From Gordonibacter sp036659115 (GTDB taxonomy: Bacteria; Actinomycetota; Coriobacteriia; Coriobacteriales; Eggerthellaceae), in assembly GCF_036659115.1 (NCBI RefSeq), contig NZ_JAVXDF010000060.1: a DNA stretch of 15,803 nucleotides; one strand, given 5' to 3'. Below, one piece after another: positions 1-7,252 of this stretch (positions are counted from its first letter, which is position 1; every line of letters starts with the position of its first letter). The notes under the pieces were generated by a model, which was given only the letters and a program-made list of their open reading frames with translations, ran no database searches and was not told where the DNA came from. The position numbers and the translations under genes are program-made.

Positions 1-18
1 GTTCGCTATCTTGCTGCC

Positions 19-2574
19 TTATCTGCGCAGGTGCTGCATCGAGGGTAGGTACTGTCCGGTGATGCTGGCCGGGTTGGCGGCGATCTGGGCGGGCGTGCCG
101 GTGGCGACGATGCGTCCTCCGGACTCGCCGCCGCCGGGCCCCATATCCACGGCGTAGTCGGCGTTTGCTATGACGTCCAGGTCGTGCTCGATGACTACGA
201 CGGTGGCTCCGTGTTCGATAAGGTTCTCGAACACTTCGAGCAAGGTGCGCACGTCGAGCGGATGCAAGCCGATGGTGGGTTCGTCGAATACGAACACGGC
301 GTCTTCCTGTGTGCGCGCCATCTCGCTTGCCAGCTTCAGACGCTGCGCCTCTCCGCCGGAAAGCGCGGGTGTCGCCTCGCCGAGTGTGAGGTAACCCAAG
401 CCCAGGTCATGCAGGGTTTCTAGGCGCGCGTGCACCTTTTTCAGGTCGCCGGTGGTTGACAGCGCCTCGTCGACGCTGAGCGACATGAGCTGCGGCAAGG
501 ACAGGCCTAGGCCCTCGGTGCCCTTTCGGCTGCGGTGTATGAGGGTGGCCTCGTCGCTGTAGCGCGATCCTTTGCAGGCGGGACAGGTTATGTTGACGTC
601 GGGCAGGAACTGCACGTCCAAGCTGATAGAGCCGGTGCCGTCGCAGGTAGGGCAGCGCAGTTTCCCGGTGTTGTAGGAGAAGTCGCCCGCTTTGAGCCCC
701 GCTGCCTTCGCCTCGTCGGTGCGGGCAAAGGCGCGACGCAGCTCATCGTGCACGCCTGCGTAGGTGGCGACCGTCGAGCGCACGTTGGTGCCGATGGGCG
801 TGGCGTCGATGAGGTTCGCCCGGCTGATACCTTCGGCCTCGATAAACTTCACGTGGGCGGGTGGCTTTGAGCCGGTCGCACAGGCCATGAGGGCGGGGAT
901 GAGGCTTTCCAGCACGAGGGTTGTCTTGCCAGAGCCCGAAACCCCGGTGACGGCGGTTAGTCGGCCACGAGGGATATCGACGGACAGCGGCTTCACGGTG
1001 TGCAGCTCGTCTGTTTCCAGGTGGATGCGCCCCTTGTCAAAGACGGTGCCGGCGGCTAGGCGCTCGTGGACGCGCACCGATGCGTCCCCCGTTAGGAAGG
1101 GGCCGATGAGCGTTGCTGGGTTGGCTTCGATTTCCTCAAGGGAGCCTTGGGCCACCACCTGTCCGCCGCTGGCGCCCGCACCCGGCCCCATCTCGATGAG
1201 GTGATCGACGTGGGACAGGATATGCGTATCGTGGTCGACCATGACCACCGAGTTGCCGTCGGCCAAAAGGTCGCGTATGACCTCCAGGAGCCCGTCGATG
1301 TTGGAAGGATGCAATCCGATGGAGGGTTCGTCTAAAACGTAGAGCACGCCAGTGGTTCGGTTGCGCACCGCGCGAGCCAGCTGCACGCGCTGGCGTTCTC
1401 CGGTGGACAGCGTCGAGCTGGCGCGATCGAGTGAGAGATAGCCCAATCCCAGATCGACGAGGCGTCGGGCCGTGTGCTGGAGCGACTCGCAAATACTTGC
1501 GGCCAAAGGGCGCATCTCGCGAGGTAGGGTTGCAGGTACATCATCTGTCCATGCGACCAGATCTTCGAGGGTCTTCTGCGTTGCTTCTGCCAGGTTGATG
1601 CCAGCTACGTGCGGGTTGCGTGCCGGTGCTGAGAGGCGCGTGCCGCCGCAGGCGGGGCAGGGACCTTGCGCGAGGAACCGGGCCACGCGCTTGAGGCCCG
1701 CCTCGTCCTTCACCTTCGCCAATGCGTTCTCTACGGTATAGACGGCGTTGTAGTACGTGAAGTCCAGCTCGGCAAACGTATCGGACTTCTTTGCCTGGTA
1801 GAGGATGTGCTTCTTCTCGGCAGGCCCACGAAAAACCAGGTCGCGCTCTTCTGGCGTGAGTTGGTTGAAGGGGATGTCGGTGCGCACGCCCATCTCTCGG
1901 GCGACCTGCTTCATGAGATCCCACATGAGGGTGTTCCATGGCAGCACGGCGCCGTCCTCGATGGAGAGCGTCTCGTCGGGCACGAGCGAGGCAGTGTCCA
2001 CGGTGCGCACGATGCCTGTTCCCTCGCAGGTGGGGCACGCCCCGTCGCTGTTGAAGGCCAGGCTTTCGGCACCCGGACCGTAGAACTGCACGTTGCACGT
2101 GGGACAGGTAATGGGTCGCTCGGCCGCCACGTTGAGAGTGGGTGGTACGCGATGGCCGTTGGGGCATACGTGGCTGCCTGTGCGCGAGAACAGCAGTCGC
2201 AGGCTGTTCAGCAGCTCGGTCGACGTGCCGAACGTGCTGCGTACTCCCGGGGTGCTCGGGCGCTGGTGTAGGGCAAGCGCCGCGGGAACGTGGAGTACTT
2301 CGTCGACATCGGCGCTGCTTGCCTGGGTGAGGCGGCGGCGCGTGTAGGTGGACAGCGCCTCGAGGTAGCGTCGCGAGCCTTCCGCATAGAGCACGCCCAG
2401 TGCCAGCGACGACTTGCCCGACCCTGAGACGCCGGCAATGCCCACCAGCTGGTTCAAAGGGATGTTGATGTCGACATTGCTCAAGTTGTGGACGCGCGCG
2501 CCGCGCACCTTGATGTGGGTGGGAGGTGGGAAAGAGCAGGGTGCCTGGGGCTCTTGTGCGTTTGGTTGGTGCAT
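19..2574 (-). CDS. Class II UvrA-like excinuclease ABC ATPase (UvrA2/DrrC type)
   Basis: This is an 851-residue cytoplasmic DNA-binding ABC ATPase with two nucleotide-binding domains. Counting from the chosen Met, Walker A GVSGSGKSS is near residue 48. CxxC zinc motifs follow near 157-183 (CPTCN, CPTCEGTG) and 306 (CPAC). The first signature is LSTGERQR near 389 and the first Walker B is VLDEPSIGLHP near 413. The second half has Walker A GVSGSGKTT near 544, CPTCDGTG/CPACKG near 641-667, LSGGEAQR near 738 and FDEPTIGLHP near 763. The first signature has Thr where canonical UvrA has Gly. The length is about 100 residues below housekeeping UvrA (about 940), which fits class II proteins that lack the UvrB-binding insertion. 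Such proteins are known for DNA repair accessory roles and for resistance to DNA-intercalating drugs (DrrC type). The frame is open to TTG 2667 and ATG 2643, but ATG 2574 gives the usual short leader before IKVRGARVHNL. A GAGG lies 10 bases upstream. The gene is divergent from an ABC exporter. Family assignment is secure; substrate is unknown. Confidence 0.9.
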   Translation of the reverse strand: MHQPNAQEPQAPCSFPPPTHIKVRGARVHNLSNVDINIPLNQLVGIAGVSGSGKSSLALGVLYAEGSRRYLEALSTYTRRRLTQASSADVDEVLHVPAALALHQRPSTPGVRSTFGTSTELLNSLRLLFSRTGSHVCPNGHRVPPTLNVAAERPITCPTCNVQFYGPGAESLAFNSDGACPTCEGTGIVRTVDTASLVPDETLSIEDGAVLPWNTLMWDLMKQVAREMGVRTDIPFNQLTPEERDLVFRGPAEKKHILYQAKKSDTFAELDFTYYNAVYTVENALAKVKDEAGLKRVARFLAQGPCPACGGTRLSAPARNPHVAGINLAEATQKTLEDLVAWTDDVPATLPREMRPLAASICESLQHTARRLVDLGLGYLSLDRASSTLSTGERQRVQLARAVRNRTTGVLYVLDEPSIGLHPSNIDGLLEVIRDLLADGNSVVMVDHDTHILSHVDHLIEMGPGAGASGGQVVAQGSLEEIEANPATLIGPFLTGDASVRVHERLAAGTVFDKGRIHLETDELHTVKPLSVDIPRGRLTAVTGVSGSGKTTLVLESLIPALMACATGSKPPAHVKFIEAEGISRANLIDATPIGTNVRSTVATYAGVHDELRRAFARTDEAKAAGLKAGDFSYNTGKLRCPTCDGTGSISLDVQFLPDVNITCPACKGSRYSDEATLIHRSRKGTEGLGLSLPQLMSLSVDEALSTTGDLKKVHARLETLHDLGLGYLTLGEATPALSGGEAQRLKLASEMARTQEDAVFVFDEPTIGLHPLDVRTLLEVFENLIEHGATVVVIEHDLDVIANADYAVDMGPGGGESGGRIVATGTPAQIAANPASITGQYLPSMQHLRR

Positions 2575-2917
2575 GGTCGTCAAGCCTCGGTATTCTCTTG
2601 CGTGGGCTTCGGTGGCGCGCGGTATGGGGTCGTGTACTCTCATCGTAGTAAACCATATCTTGGACAAGCTGTGGTGTTCGTTGTCGAAACGCTATTTCTC
2701 CGGCATTGCGAATACGCTCCGTCGATCCGATATCCCCTGGTAATTTCTTTTCTGCTCCTGAGTGGTGGGCATGCCGACTGACCGACTGAAGGCTTGCGGC
2801 GGCGCAGTGAGCCTCTCGGAGCTGCGAACGGTTCCGGGATTTTTATTTGCCATGTTCGCCCCGGACTTAGGGTACCTCTTTGTGGCATAATCTTCGACAA
2901 AGAGAGAAGGAACTAGT
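2575..2917. promoter_or_regulatory. Divergent intergenic region between UvrA-like gene and ABC exporter
   Basis: About 340 bases separate the two divergent starts (250 if the UvrA-like gene uses TTG 2667). On the plus strand a CATAAT -10-like hexamer lies at 2886-2891, 26 bases before the exporter ATG. The -35 position (about 2863-2868) is poor. The ribosome binding site AGAAGGA at 2906-2912 is clear. I saw no convincing operator palindrome and no credible small gene here. Confidence 0.35.
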
Positions 2918-4705
2918 ATGGCACGAACAGGTACCCCGTCCACGACGCGTCGCACACTGCACTACTTCTGGCTGGTCACCCGAAAGCACCTCGGGTTGTT
3001 TGCGGCGCTCATGACGTCCACGTTTCTATTCGTGGCGCTGTTGTCGTACGGCAACCCCTACGTGATGAGCCTCGTGGTGGACCGTGTGAGTGCGGGCCCT
3101 GTGGGCGCGGACGAGGTGTTCACGGTGTTCGGACCTTACATCTTGGCGCTTGTCGGCATCAATGTGGCCGGTCAGGTGGCCAGCAAGCTACAGGACTATA
3201 CTATGTACCGGCTGCAGATCTCCGCTTCCTACGATCTGGCGACCATGTCGTTCGATGCGCTGTGCAACCAGTCGATGTCGTTTCACTCCAACCGCTTCGG
3301 CGGCACGCTAGTCAGCCAAACTACGAAGTTCATGAGCTCCTACCAGTTGCTGCTGGAAACCGTTACGTTCCCGTTTCTGCCGGTGATCTGCTCGGTCGTG
3401 TTCACGTGCGCTATCTTGGCACCGCGCGTGCCGGTGTACGTGGCTATTCTTATGGTGCTTTTGGTGGTGTATGCAGGCGTGTCGTATTTCATGTACAAGC
3501 GCATCTTGCACCTGAACGAGAAGGCGGCTGGCGCACAAAACCAGCTTTCCGGCGAGCTGTCCGATTCGGTGGCGAATATCTTGGCGGTGAAAACCTACGG
3601 ACGCGAGGACTACGAGCGCGGGCTGTTCGACCAGGCGAACCGCGAGGTGGTGGCGCGCGACTCCAAGCGCATGTGGGCGTCGCTTACGCGCGGCATCGTG
3701 ACGGCGTGCATCACCATCGCCATCATGAGCGTGGTTGCGGTGTTTATTGCGGGCGGCAATGCGTGGTACGGCATTACGCCGGGTACCTTGGTGGTCATGT
3801 TCACCTACACCTATACGGTCACGAACCAGTTCAACTTCATCAACAACGGCTTGCAGCGCTTCAACCGCGCTTTTGGCGATGCGTCCGGCATGACCGTGAT
3901 CTTGGACGAGCCGCGCCTGGTGGCCGACAAGCCGGATGCGGAACCGCTTGAGGTGCGCGAAGGTGCCATCGACTTTGCGGGCATTGATTTTTGGTACACC
4001 GACGGAGAGGCGCGCACCCAGGTGTTCAACCAGTTCGAGTTGCATATTCCTGCCGGCCAGCGCGTCGGTTTGGTGGGTATGAGCGGGGCGGGGAAGACCA
4101 CGCTCACCAAGCTTTTGCTGCGGCTGTCCGATATCCAGGAGGGGCGTATCCTTATCGACGGGCAGGATATTGCCGACACGACCCAGCAGTCGCTGCGCCG
4201 CCAGATTGCCTATGTGCCGCAAGAAGCTTTGCTGTTCCACCGTACTATCGCGGAGAACATCGCCTATGGGCGTCCGGATGCCACGCTTGACGAGATACGC
4301 AATGCGGCCCGCCAGGCGAATGCACTTGAGTTTATCGAGCGGTTGCCGCAAGGATTCGACACTATCACCGGCGAGCGCGGGGTGAAGCTTTCGGGTGGAC
4401 AGCGCCAGCGCATCGCTATCGCGCGGGCGCTTCTGGCGGATTGTCCGGTGCTGGTATTAGACGAGGCCACGAGTGCGCTCGACTCTGAAAGCGAACAGCT
4501 GGTGCAAGATGCGTTGGCCACGCTCATGTGCGGTCGTACCGCGATTGTGGTGGCGCACCGCTTGTCAACGGTGGCCAGCCTCGATCGCATCGTGGTATTG
4601 GATGGTGGCAAGGTGGCCGAAGACGGCCCGCATGCCCAGCTTATCGAGGCTGGTGGCGACTACGCGAACCTGTGGAGCCGCCAGACGGGGGCGTATCTGG
4701 AATAA
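2918..4705 (+). CDS. ABC exporter, fused permease and ATPase (MsbA/lipid A-multidrug half-transporter type)
   Basis: A 595-residue inner-membrane half-transporter, probably acting as a homodimer to export a hydrophobic substrate with ATP. The N-terminal half (residues about 20-310) carries six membrane segments, near 26-46, 73-93, 150-170, 174-194, 258-278 and 286-305. The C-terminal nucleotide-binding domain has Walker A GMSGAGKT at 387-394, Q-loop Gln435 in YVPQEALLF, signature LSGGQRQRIA from 491, Walker B VLVLDEA at 511-517 (catalytic Glu516) and H-loop His547. All catalytic residues are intact, and the length is normal for this type IV exporter class. The ATG follows AGAAGGA with good spacing. 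It is divergent from the UvrA-like gene, which would fit export plus DNA protection against the same compound; that link is inference. No dimer partner gene is adjacent, so a homodimer is more likely than a heterodimer. Substrate cannot be named. Confidence 0.92.
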   Translation: MARTGTPSTTRRTLHYFWLVTRKHLGLFAALMTSTFLFVALLSYGNPYVMSLVVDRVSAGPVGADEVFTVFGPYILALVGINVAGQVASKLQDYTMYRLQISASYDLATMSFDALCNQSMSFHSNRFGGTLVSQTTKFMSSYQLLLETVTFPFLPVICSVVFTCAILAPRVPVYVAILMVLLVVYAGVSYFMYKRILHLNEKAAGAQNQLSGELSDSVANILAVKTYGREDYERGLFDQANREVVARDSKRMWASLTRGIVTACITIAIMSVVAVFIAGGNAWYGITPGTLVVMFTYTYTVTNQFNFINNGLQRFNRAFGDASGMTVILDEPRLVADKPDAEPLEVREGAIDFAGIDFWYTDGEARTQVFNQFELHIPAGQRVGLVGMSGAGKTTLTKLLLRLSDIQEGRILIDGQDIADTTQQSLRRQIAYVPQEALLFHRTIAENIAYGRPDATLDEIRNAARQANALEFIERLPQGFDTITGERGVKLSGGQRQRIAIARALLADCPVLVLDEATSALDSESEQLVQDALATLMCGRTAIVVAHRLSTVASLDRIVVLDGGKVAEDGPHAQLIEAGGDYANLWSRQTGAYLE

Positions 4706-5265
4706 GGGTGCGGCTACGGTCGCAGTGCTCTCTCGCGGGATCGGCTTTGCGGATGTGGGTGGCGTGCGAATGTTTGAGCCTGAAGAGGGATCTGTCTAGG
4801 GAAGCGATTCTGAGCGCTTTCGTCGCGGCGGTTTGACCGGGTTCGCCCGATGCTGTGATGCTTGCTGTGAACTGCGGCTGCACGCCCTGGTTCGAGGTAG
4901 AGCACGGCTGGCGCAATGAATGCGCTCTAGGAGTTGGAGCATTGGTGCTGTCGTCCGCACGGTTGATTCCCTGAAAGTTGGCGGAAAATCAGAGATATTC
5001 GTCATTGGTTTTAGCATTTTAGCCAAGCGTCTTTGAGTCGTTGTCGTGATCAGGGGTAATGAGCGGCTGCAGATTCGACGCGGTTCTTTGGGTAACGTGG
5101 GATAGCTTCGAATGACGAATATCTATCGAAAACTGCCAAAACATCGTAGGTTTCGTGTTCGCCTGGTTAGGTGCTGCGATTCCCTTTTGGGGCACGGTAT
5201 TGTGCACGCAGTTTGAGCGGCGGGCAAGGGGGCAGATGGGCTCGAACGCGTGAGCGCAAAGTTAT
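4706..5265. other. Intergenic stretch without a convincing gene
   Basis: Short open frames here lack ribosome binding sites and show no family resemblance. The only structure I can support is the inverted-repeat pair at 4993-5006 and 5111-5124, listed separately. A weak imperfect palindrome starts just after the exporter stop (about 4709-4724) but has no T-run, so I do not call it a terminator. A T-loop-like GGTTCGAG near 4890 was checked; no tRNA cloverleaf forms around it. Confidence 0.5.
4993..5124. repeat. 14-bp perfect inverted-repeat pair (MITE-like element candidate)
   Basis: AGATATTCGTCATT at 4993-5006 is exactly the reverse complement of AATGACGAATATCT at 5111-5124. Outside the arms a further short match continues: TTGGCGG just upstream of the left arm pairs with CTGCCAA downstream of the right arm with one mismatch. 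The whole unit therefore spans roughly 4977-5140. About 104 bases lie between the arms and hold no reading frame of note. The arrangement resembles a miniature inverted-repeat element or the relic ends of a mobile element, but no target-site duplication could be confirmed. A simple extended hairpin in a transcript is the alternative. Confidence 0.5.
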
Positions 5266-5272
5266 CCGGACG

Positions 5273-5540
5273 CTGCTGCTGCTGCTGCTGCTGCTGGCGG
5301 TGGCGGCTGTGGCTGACGACGACGGCGGCGGCGGTGTTGACGGAGGTGCTGCTGCTGGCGGCGGCTGCGGCTGCGACGACGGTGGTGGTGGTGGTGGTGT
5401 TGATGGGGGTGCTGCTGGCGGCTGCGGCTGCGGCGTTGGTGGGTGCAACGGCATACGTACGTGATCGACCAGGTGCTGCTGGCGGCTGCGGCTGCGGCGT
5501 TGGTGGGGTACTGCTGTTGGTGGGGCGGTGCTGCTGCTAG
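5273..5540. repeat. Degenerate 63-64-bp (21-codon) tandem repeat made of triplet runs
   Basis: The tract starts with a run of CTG triplets (about 5273-5296). Diverged copies of one unit then begin at about 5282, 5345, 5408 and 5472. The copies at 5408-5443 and 5472-5507 share 36 identical bases. The unit is rich in CTG, GCG, GGC and GTG triplets. Read in the frame where the third unit begins GTG CTG CTG GCG, the units give hydrophobic Leu/Ala/Val runs (VLLLAAAAAATT, then VLLAAAAAALVG). A base-shifted frame instead gives Gly/Cys/Asp-rich text. Because the spacing is 63 then 64 bases, the hydrophobic frame shifts between copies. No single open frame covers all copies with a good start. It may be a decayed repeat gene or non-coding triplet expansion. 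Confidence 0.7.
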
Positions 5541-5565
5541 TAGTCGATAGGGGCGGTGCGGACGA

Positions 5566-6525
5566 TCAAGGCAGCAGTTCCGAGCGAAGCGCCAATTGCT
5601 TGTTGGAATAGTCGGCGCAGGTCGGTCTAATTCTTGTACCCAAGTGGCCGGCGAGGATGTGCACCAGCCGGGTGTATTCGCGATAGTTCTTTACTTGGGG
5701 CCATGTTGCGGTTATTACGGTGAAGCCGAGGGATTCGATCGCATTGCGGCGTGTGGCGTCGTTTGCAATGCGAGTGGCACCGGTGTGGCAAAGGGTGCTG
5801 TCGTATTCGACGGCTACCTTTTTGTCGGGCCAGAGTAGGTCGCATCGAAAGGAAGCTTGGTTGGCATCGCGCCTGTTTCGCTTTCCGAGGACGAGGGGGG
5901 CGTTCATTCGCGGTTGCTCGATGTTGCTTCCTCCGCGGGCGTAAGGGAGCGCCAAGAGTGCTGCCAGCATGGATTCTCTCGGTGAGGCTGACCCATCCAG
6001 CACATGGGGGAGAGCGGTTCGGGCTGCTTGAGCGCCCCGGATATGTTTTGCCTTGTTCGTGTAACAGTTCAGTTTTGAGAACGAGGTGAGGGGAAGCCTG
6101 TTTCTCATGCCGTAAAACTCATTTTTGTCTGGTGCGTATGTTCCGCAAAACTCGTAGCCGAGATGCACGGTGCGTGAAAAACTCAGAAGCGAGGCCAGGT
6201 GGACAAAAGTCAGCTCGGGGCTGGTGATGAGAAGGGGTTCGTCGCAGCCGGGAAGCACGATTGTTCGCAAGGAGCCGTCGGGTAAAGTTTTTGCTTGGTG
6301 AATAACGAGGCAAGATGAGTTTTTACGTCGGCCATCGAGCGCCAAGACATGGATGGGCGGGGAGAAGAGATTGGTATGGGATAGCAGGTATTTTTTCGCC
6401 AAGGAGCCGTGCGGCGCTTTTTCGGGGAGGGTTTTGGCGCGACACGTTGCGCGTGCCAAGCCGGCATCGCTGAGCGTCGAGCGCCAGTATTCGAGGGCAG
6501 ATATGTGGGAGAGAACTACTTTCAT
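5566..6525 (-). CDS. Hypothetical protein with C-terminal DUF559/Vsr-like (PD-(D/E)XK) nuclease domain
   Basis: A 319-residue soluble protein. Residues about 180-295 look like the DUF559/Vsr branch of the PD-(D/E)XK nuclease fold. A Glu lies in an RES motif near 184, an Asp in RCDLLWPDKK near 229, and VAVEYD near 238-242. After these come a His/Asp/Arg-containing helix and ESLGFTVITATWPQV, which matches the family's typical strand before the C-terminal helix. The N-terminal part (1-170, SHISALEYWRSTL at the start) is not recognised; it faintly recalls AbiEi-type antitoxin or regulator proteins, which I cannot prove. Base composition looks more AT-rich than that of its neighbours, suggesting acquisition. 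The ATG at 6525 has no good Shine-Dalgarno sequence, and a possible extended -10 sits only about 20 bases upstream, so translation may be nearly leaderless. The gene stands alone between repeat tracts. Nuclease activity and target are inferred, not shown. Confidence 0.7.
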   Translation of the reverse strand: MKVVLSHISALEYWRSTLSDAGLARATCRAKTLPEKAPHGSLAKKYLLSHTNLFSPPIHVLALDGRRKNSSCLVIHQAKTLPDGSLRTIVLPGCDEPLLITSPELTFVHLASLLSFSRTVHLGYEFCGTYAPDKNEFYGMRNRLPLTSFSKLNCYTNKAKHIRGAQAARTALPHVLDGSASPRESMLAALLALPYARGGSNIEQPRMNAPLVLGKRNRRDANQASFRCDLLWPDKKVAVEYDSTLCHTGATRIANDATRRNAIESLGFTVITATWPQVKNYREYTRLVHILAGHLGTRIRPTCADYSNKQLALRSELLP

Positions 6526-6543
6526 GACCGGAGTTTATCACGG

Positions 6544-6553
6544 AGTATTAGCA
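6544..6553 (-). promoter_or_regulatory. Possible extended -10 promoter of the nuclease-like gene
   Basis: On the minus strand TGCTAATACT forms an extended -10 (TGn plus TAATAC) 19 bases before the ATG at 6525. The matching -35 position has no good hexamer. It lies only 19 bases from the first 11-bp repeat unit, so the array would sit in the upstream promoter region. Confidence 0.3.
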
Positions 6554-6571
6554 GATGAAGGTACAATTTTC

Positions 6572-6802
6572 CGGTGCTTGAACGGTGCTTGAACGGTGCT
6601 TGAACGGTGCTTGAACGGTGCTTGAACGGTGCTTGAANNNNNNNNNNNNNNNNNNNNNNNNNNNNNNNNNNNNNNNNNNNNNNNNNNNNNNNNNNNNNNN
6701 NNNNNNNNNNNNNNNNNNNNNNNNNNNNNNNNNNNNNCGGTGCTTGAACGGTGCTTGAACGGTGCTTGAACGGTGCTTGAACGGTGCTTGAACGGTGCTT
6801 GA
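6572..6802. repeat. 11-bp tandem repeat array (CGGTGCTTGAA), interrupted by assembly gap
   Basis: Six perfect copies of CGGTGCTTGAA occupy 6572-6637. Six more occupy 6738-6802, the last lacking its final A, and 100 Ns lie between. Copies are identical and in register on each side, so the array is homogeneous. The true copy number is unknown because the gap is a placeholder. Eleven is not a multiple of three; three units make 33 bases. On the minus strand every frame is open and cycles through the same 11 residues (FKHRSSTVQAP), while the plus strand has stops. I judge it non-coding. It lies directly upstream of the nuclease-like gene start. A period near one helical turn would place all copies on one DNA face, so it could be a binding-site array or simply a VNTR. 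Confidence 0.95.
6638..6737. other. Assembly gap (100 Ns)
   Basis: Exactly 100 Ns is the usual placeholder for a gap of unknown length. The same tandem unit runs into both edges, so the missing sequence is very probably more copies, though other inserted DNA cannot be excluded. Confidence 0.98.
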
Positions 6803-6846
6803 TTTCGTGCGGCGATATCGAGCGAGCGTCGGGTTTGCCGTCGTGT

Positions 6847-6865
6847 TGCTAACCTGAATAGTTAG
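6847..6865. other. Small perfect hairpin
   Basis: GCTAAC-CTGAATA-GTTAGC forms a 6-bp stem with a 7-base loop. No T-run follows on either strand, so it is not a convincing terminator. It lies between the tandem array and the larger palindrome. Confidence 0.4.
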
Positions 6866-6920
6866 CCTGAGTCGTTTTCCGGCGGCGTGTTTTACGACCT
6901 GCACTTCTCCTTCCGGAACT

Positions 6921-6968
6921 CCGTGAACCCGAGGCGCCCTTACGTGCGGGGATACCTCGGATTCACGG
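6921..6968. repeat. 48-base long imperfect palindrome / hairpin (REP-like)
   Basis: CCGTGAA at 6921 pairs with TTCACGG ending at 6968. After one offset position CCGAGG pairs with CCTCGG, and a CCC/GGG pair can form inside the 20-base loop. In minus-strand RNA the offset position becomes a U-G pair, so the 14-pair stem is continuous; in plus-strand RNA it is a C-A mismatch. That bias suggests a functional structure on the minus strand, downstream of the tex gene row (7004-9406). No U-run follows, so it is not a classic intrinsic terminator. A REP-type repeat, an mRNA 3'-end stabiliser or part of a small RNA are possible. Confidence 0.55.
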
Positions 6969-7003
6969 TTCAAGCCGATGGAGCTGCAGTGCCTGGTCAC
7001 AGC

Positions 7004-7204
7004 TTAATCCATGAAATGAACGGTCGCGTTGTTCGAGGCTGCTGTTTGAGCACCCGCATCAAACGCGTCTCTCGCCTTGTCGAGGGATGCGCGCGCATCT
7101 GCAAGCAGATGCCGGACCGCAGGCAGCTTCTCGGAAACCGATGCGAATCCTGCGCTTTCGGCAAGATGTGCCGCTTTGTGTGACCATCGATGCTTGAGTA
7201 CCAC
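7004..7204 (-). CDS. Possible small alanine-rich helical protein downstream of tex
   Basis: A 66-residue frame starting at GTG 7204 and ending TAA. It lies 48 bases after the tex stop on the same strand. Its codon use resembles that of the neighbouring genes, and the protein has a balanced, soluble, helix-forming composition (for example LLADARASLDKARDAF). No Shine-Dalgarno sequence is visible before the GTG. I recognise no family. It could be a small co-transcribed protein, the tail of a decayed gene, or chance. The open frame on the opposite strand looks less protein-like. Confidence 0.4.
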   Translation of the reverse strand: MVLKHRWSHKAAHLAESAGFASVSEKLPAVRHLLADARASLDKARDAFDAGAQTAASNNATVHFMD

Positions 7205-7252
7205 GCGATCGTCGGTCTATGCGATTGCCGGGGGACGTGGAGCGCTCGCTGG

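Noticed and set aside
2640..2955. Small minus-strand genes between the UvrA-like gene and the exporter
   Set aside because: No ribosome sites, Arg/Pro/Ser-rich nonsense composition, and overlap with the exporter start.
3308..4351. Long minus-strand open frame opposite the ABC exporter
   Set aside because: It is a shadow of the exporter gene in high-GC DNA, with no family resemblance and no start signals.
4709..4724. Terminator after the ABC exporter
   Set aside because: The imperfect palindrome relies on G-U pairs and has no T-run.
4851..4925. tRNA-like GGTTCGAG segment
   Set aside because: No acceptor or anticodon stems can be drawn around it.
6572..6802. CRISPR array
   Set aside because: Units of 11 bases abut directly, with no spacers.
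6548..7000. Minus-strand frame through the 11-bp repeat giving an FKHRSSTVQAP repeat protein
   Set aside because: It spans the N gap, has no ribosome site, and all minus-strand frames of the repeat are open by construction, so openness is not evidence of coding.
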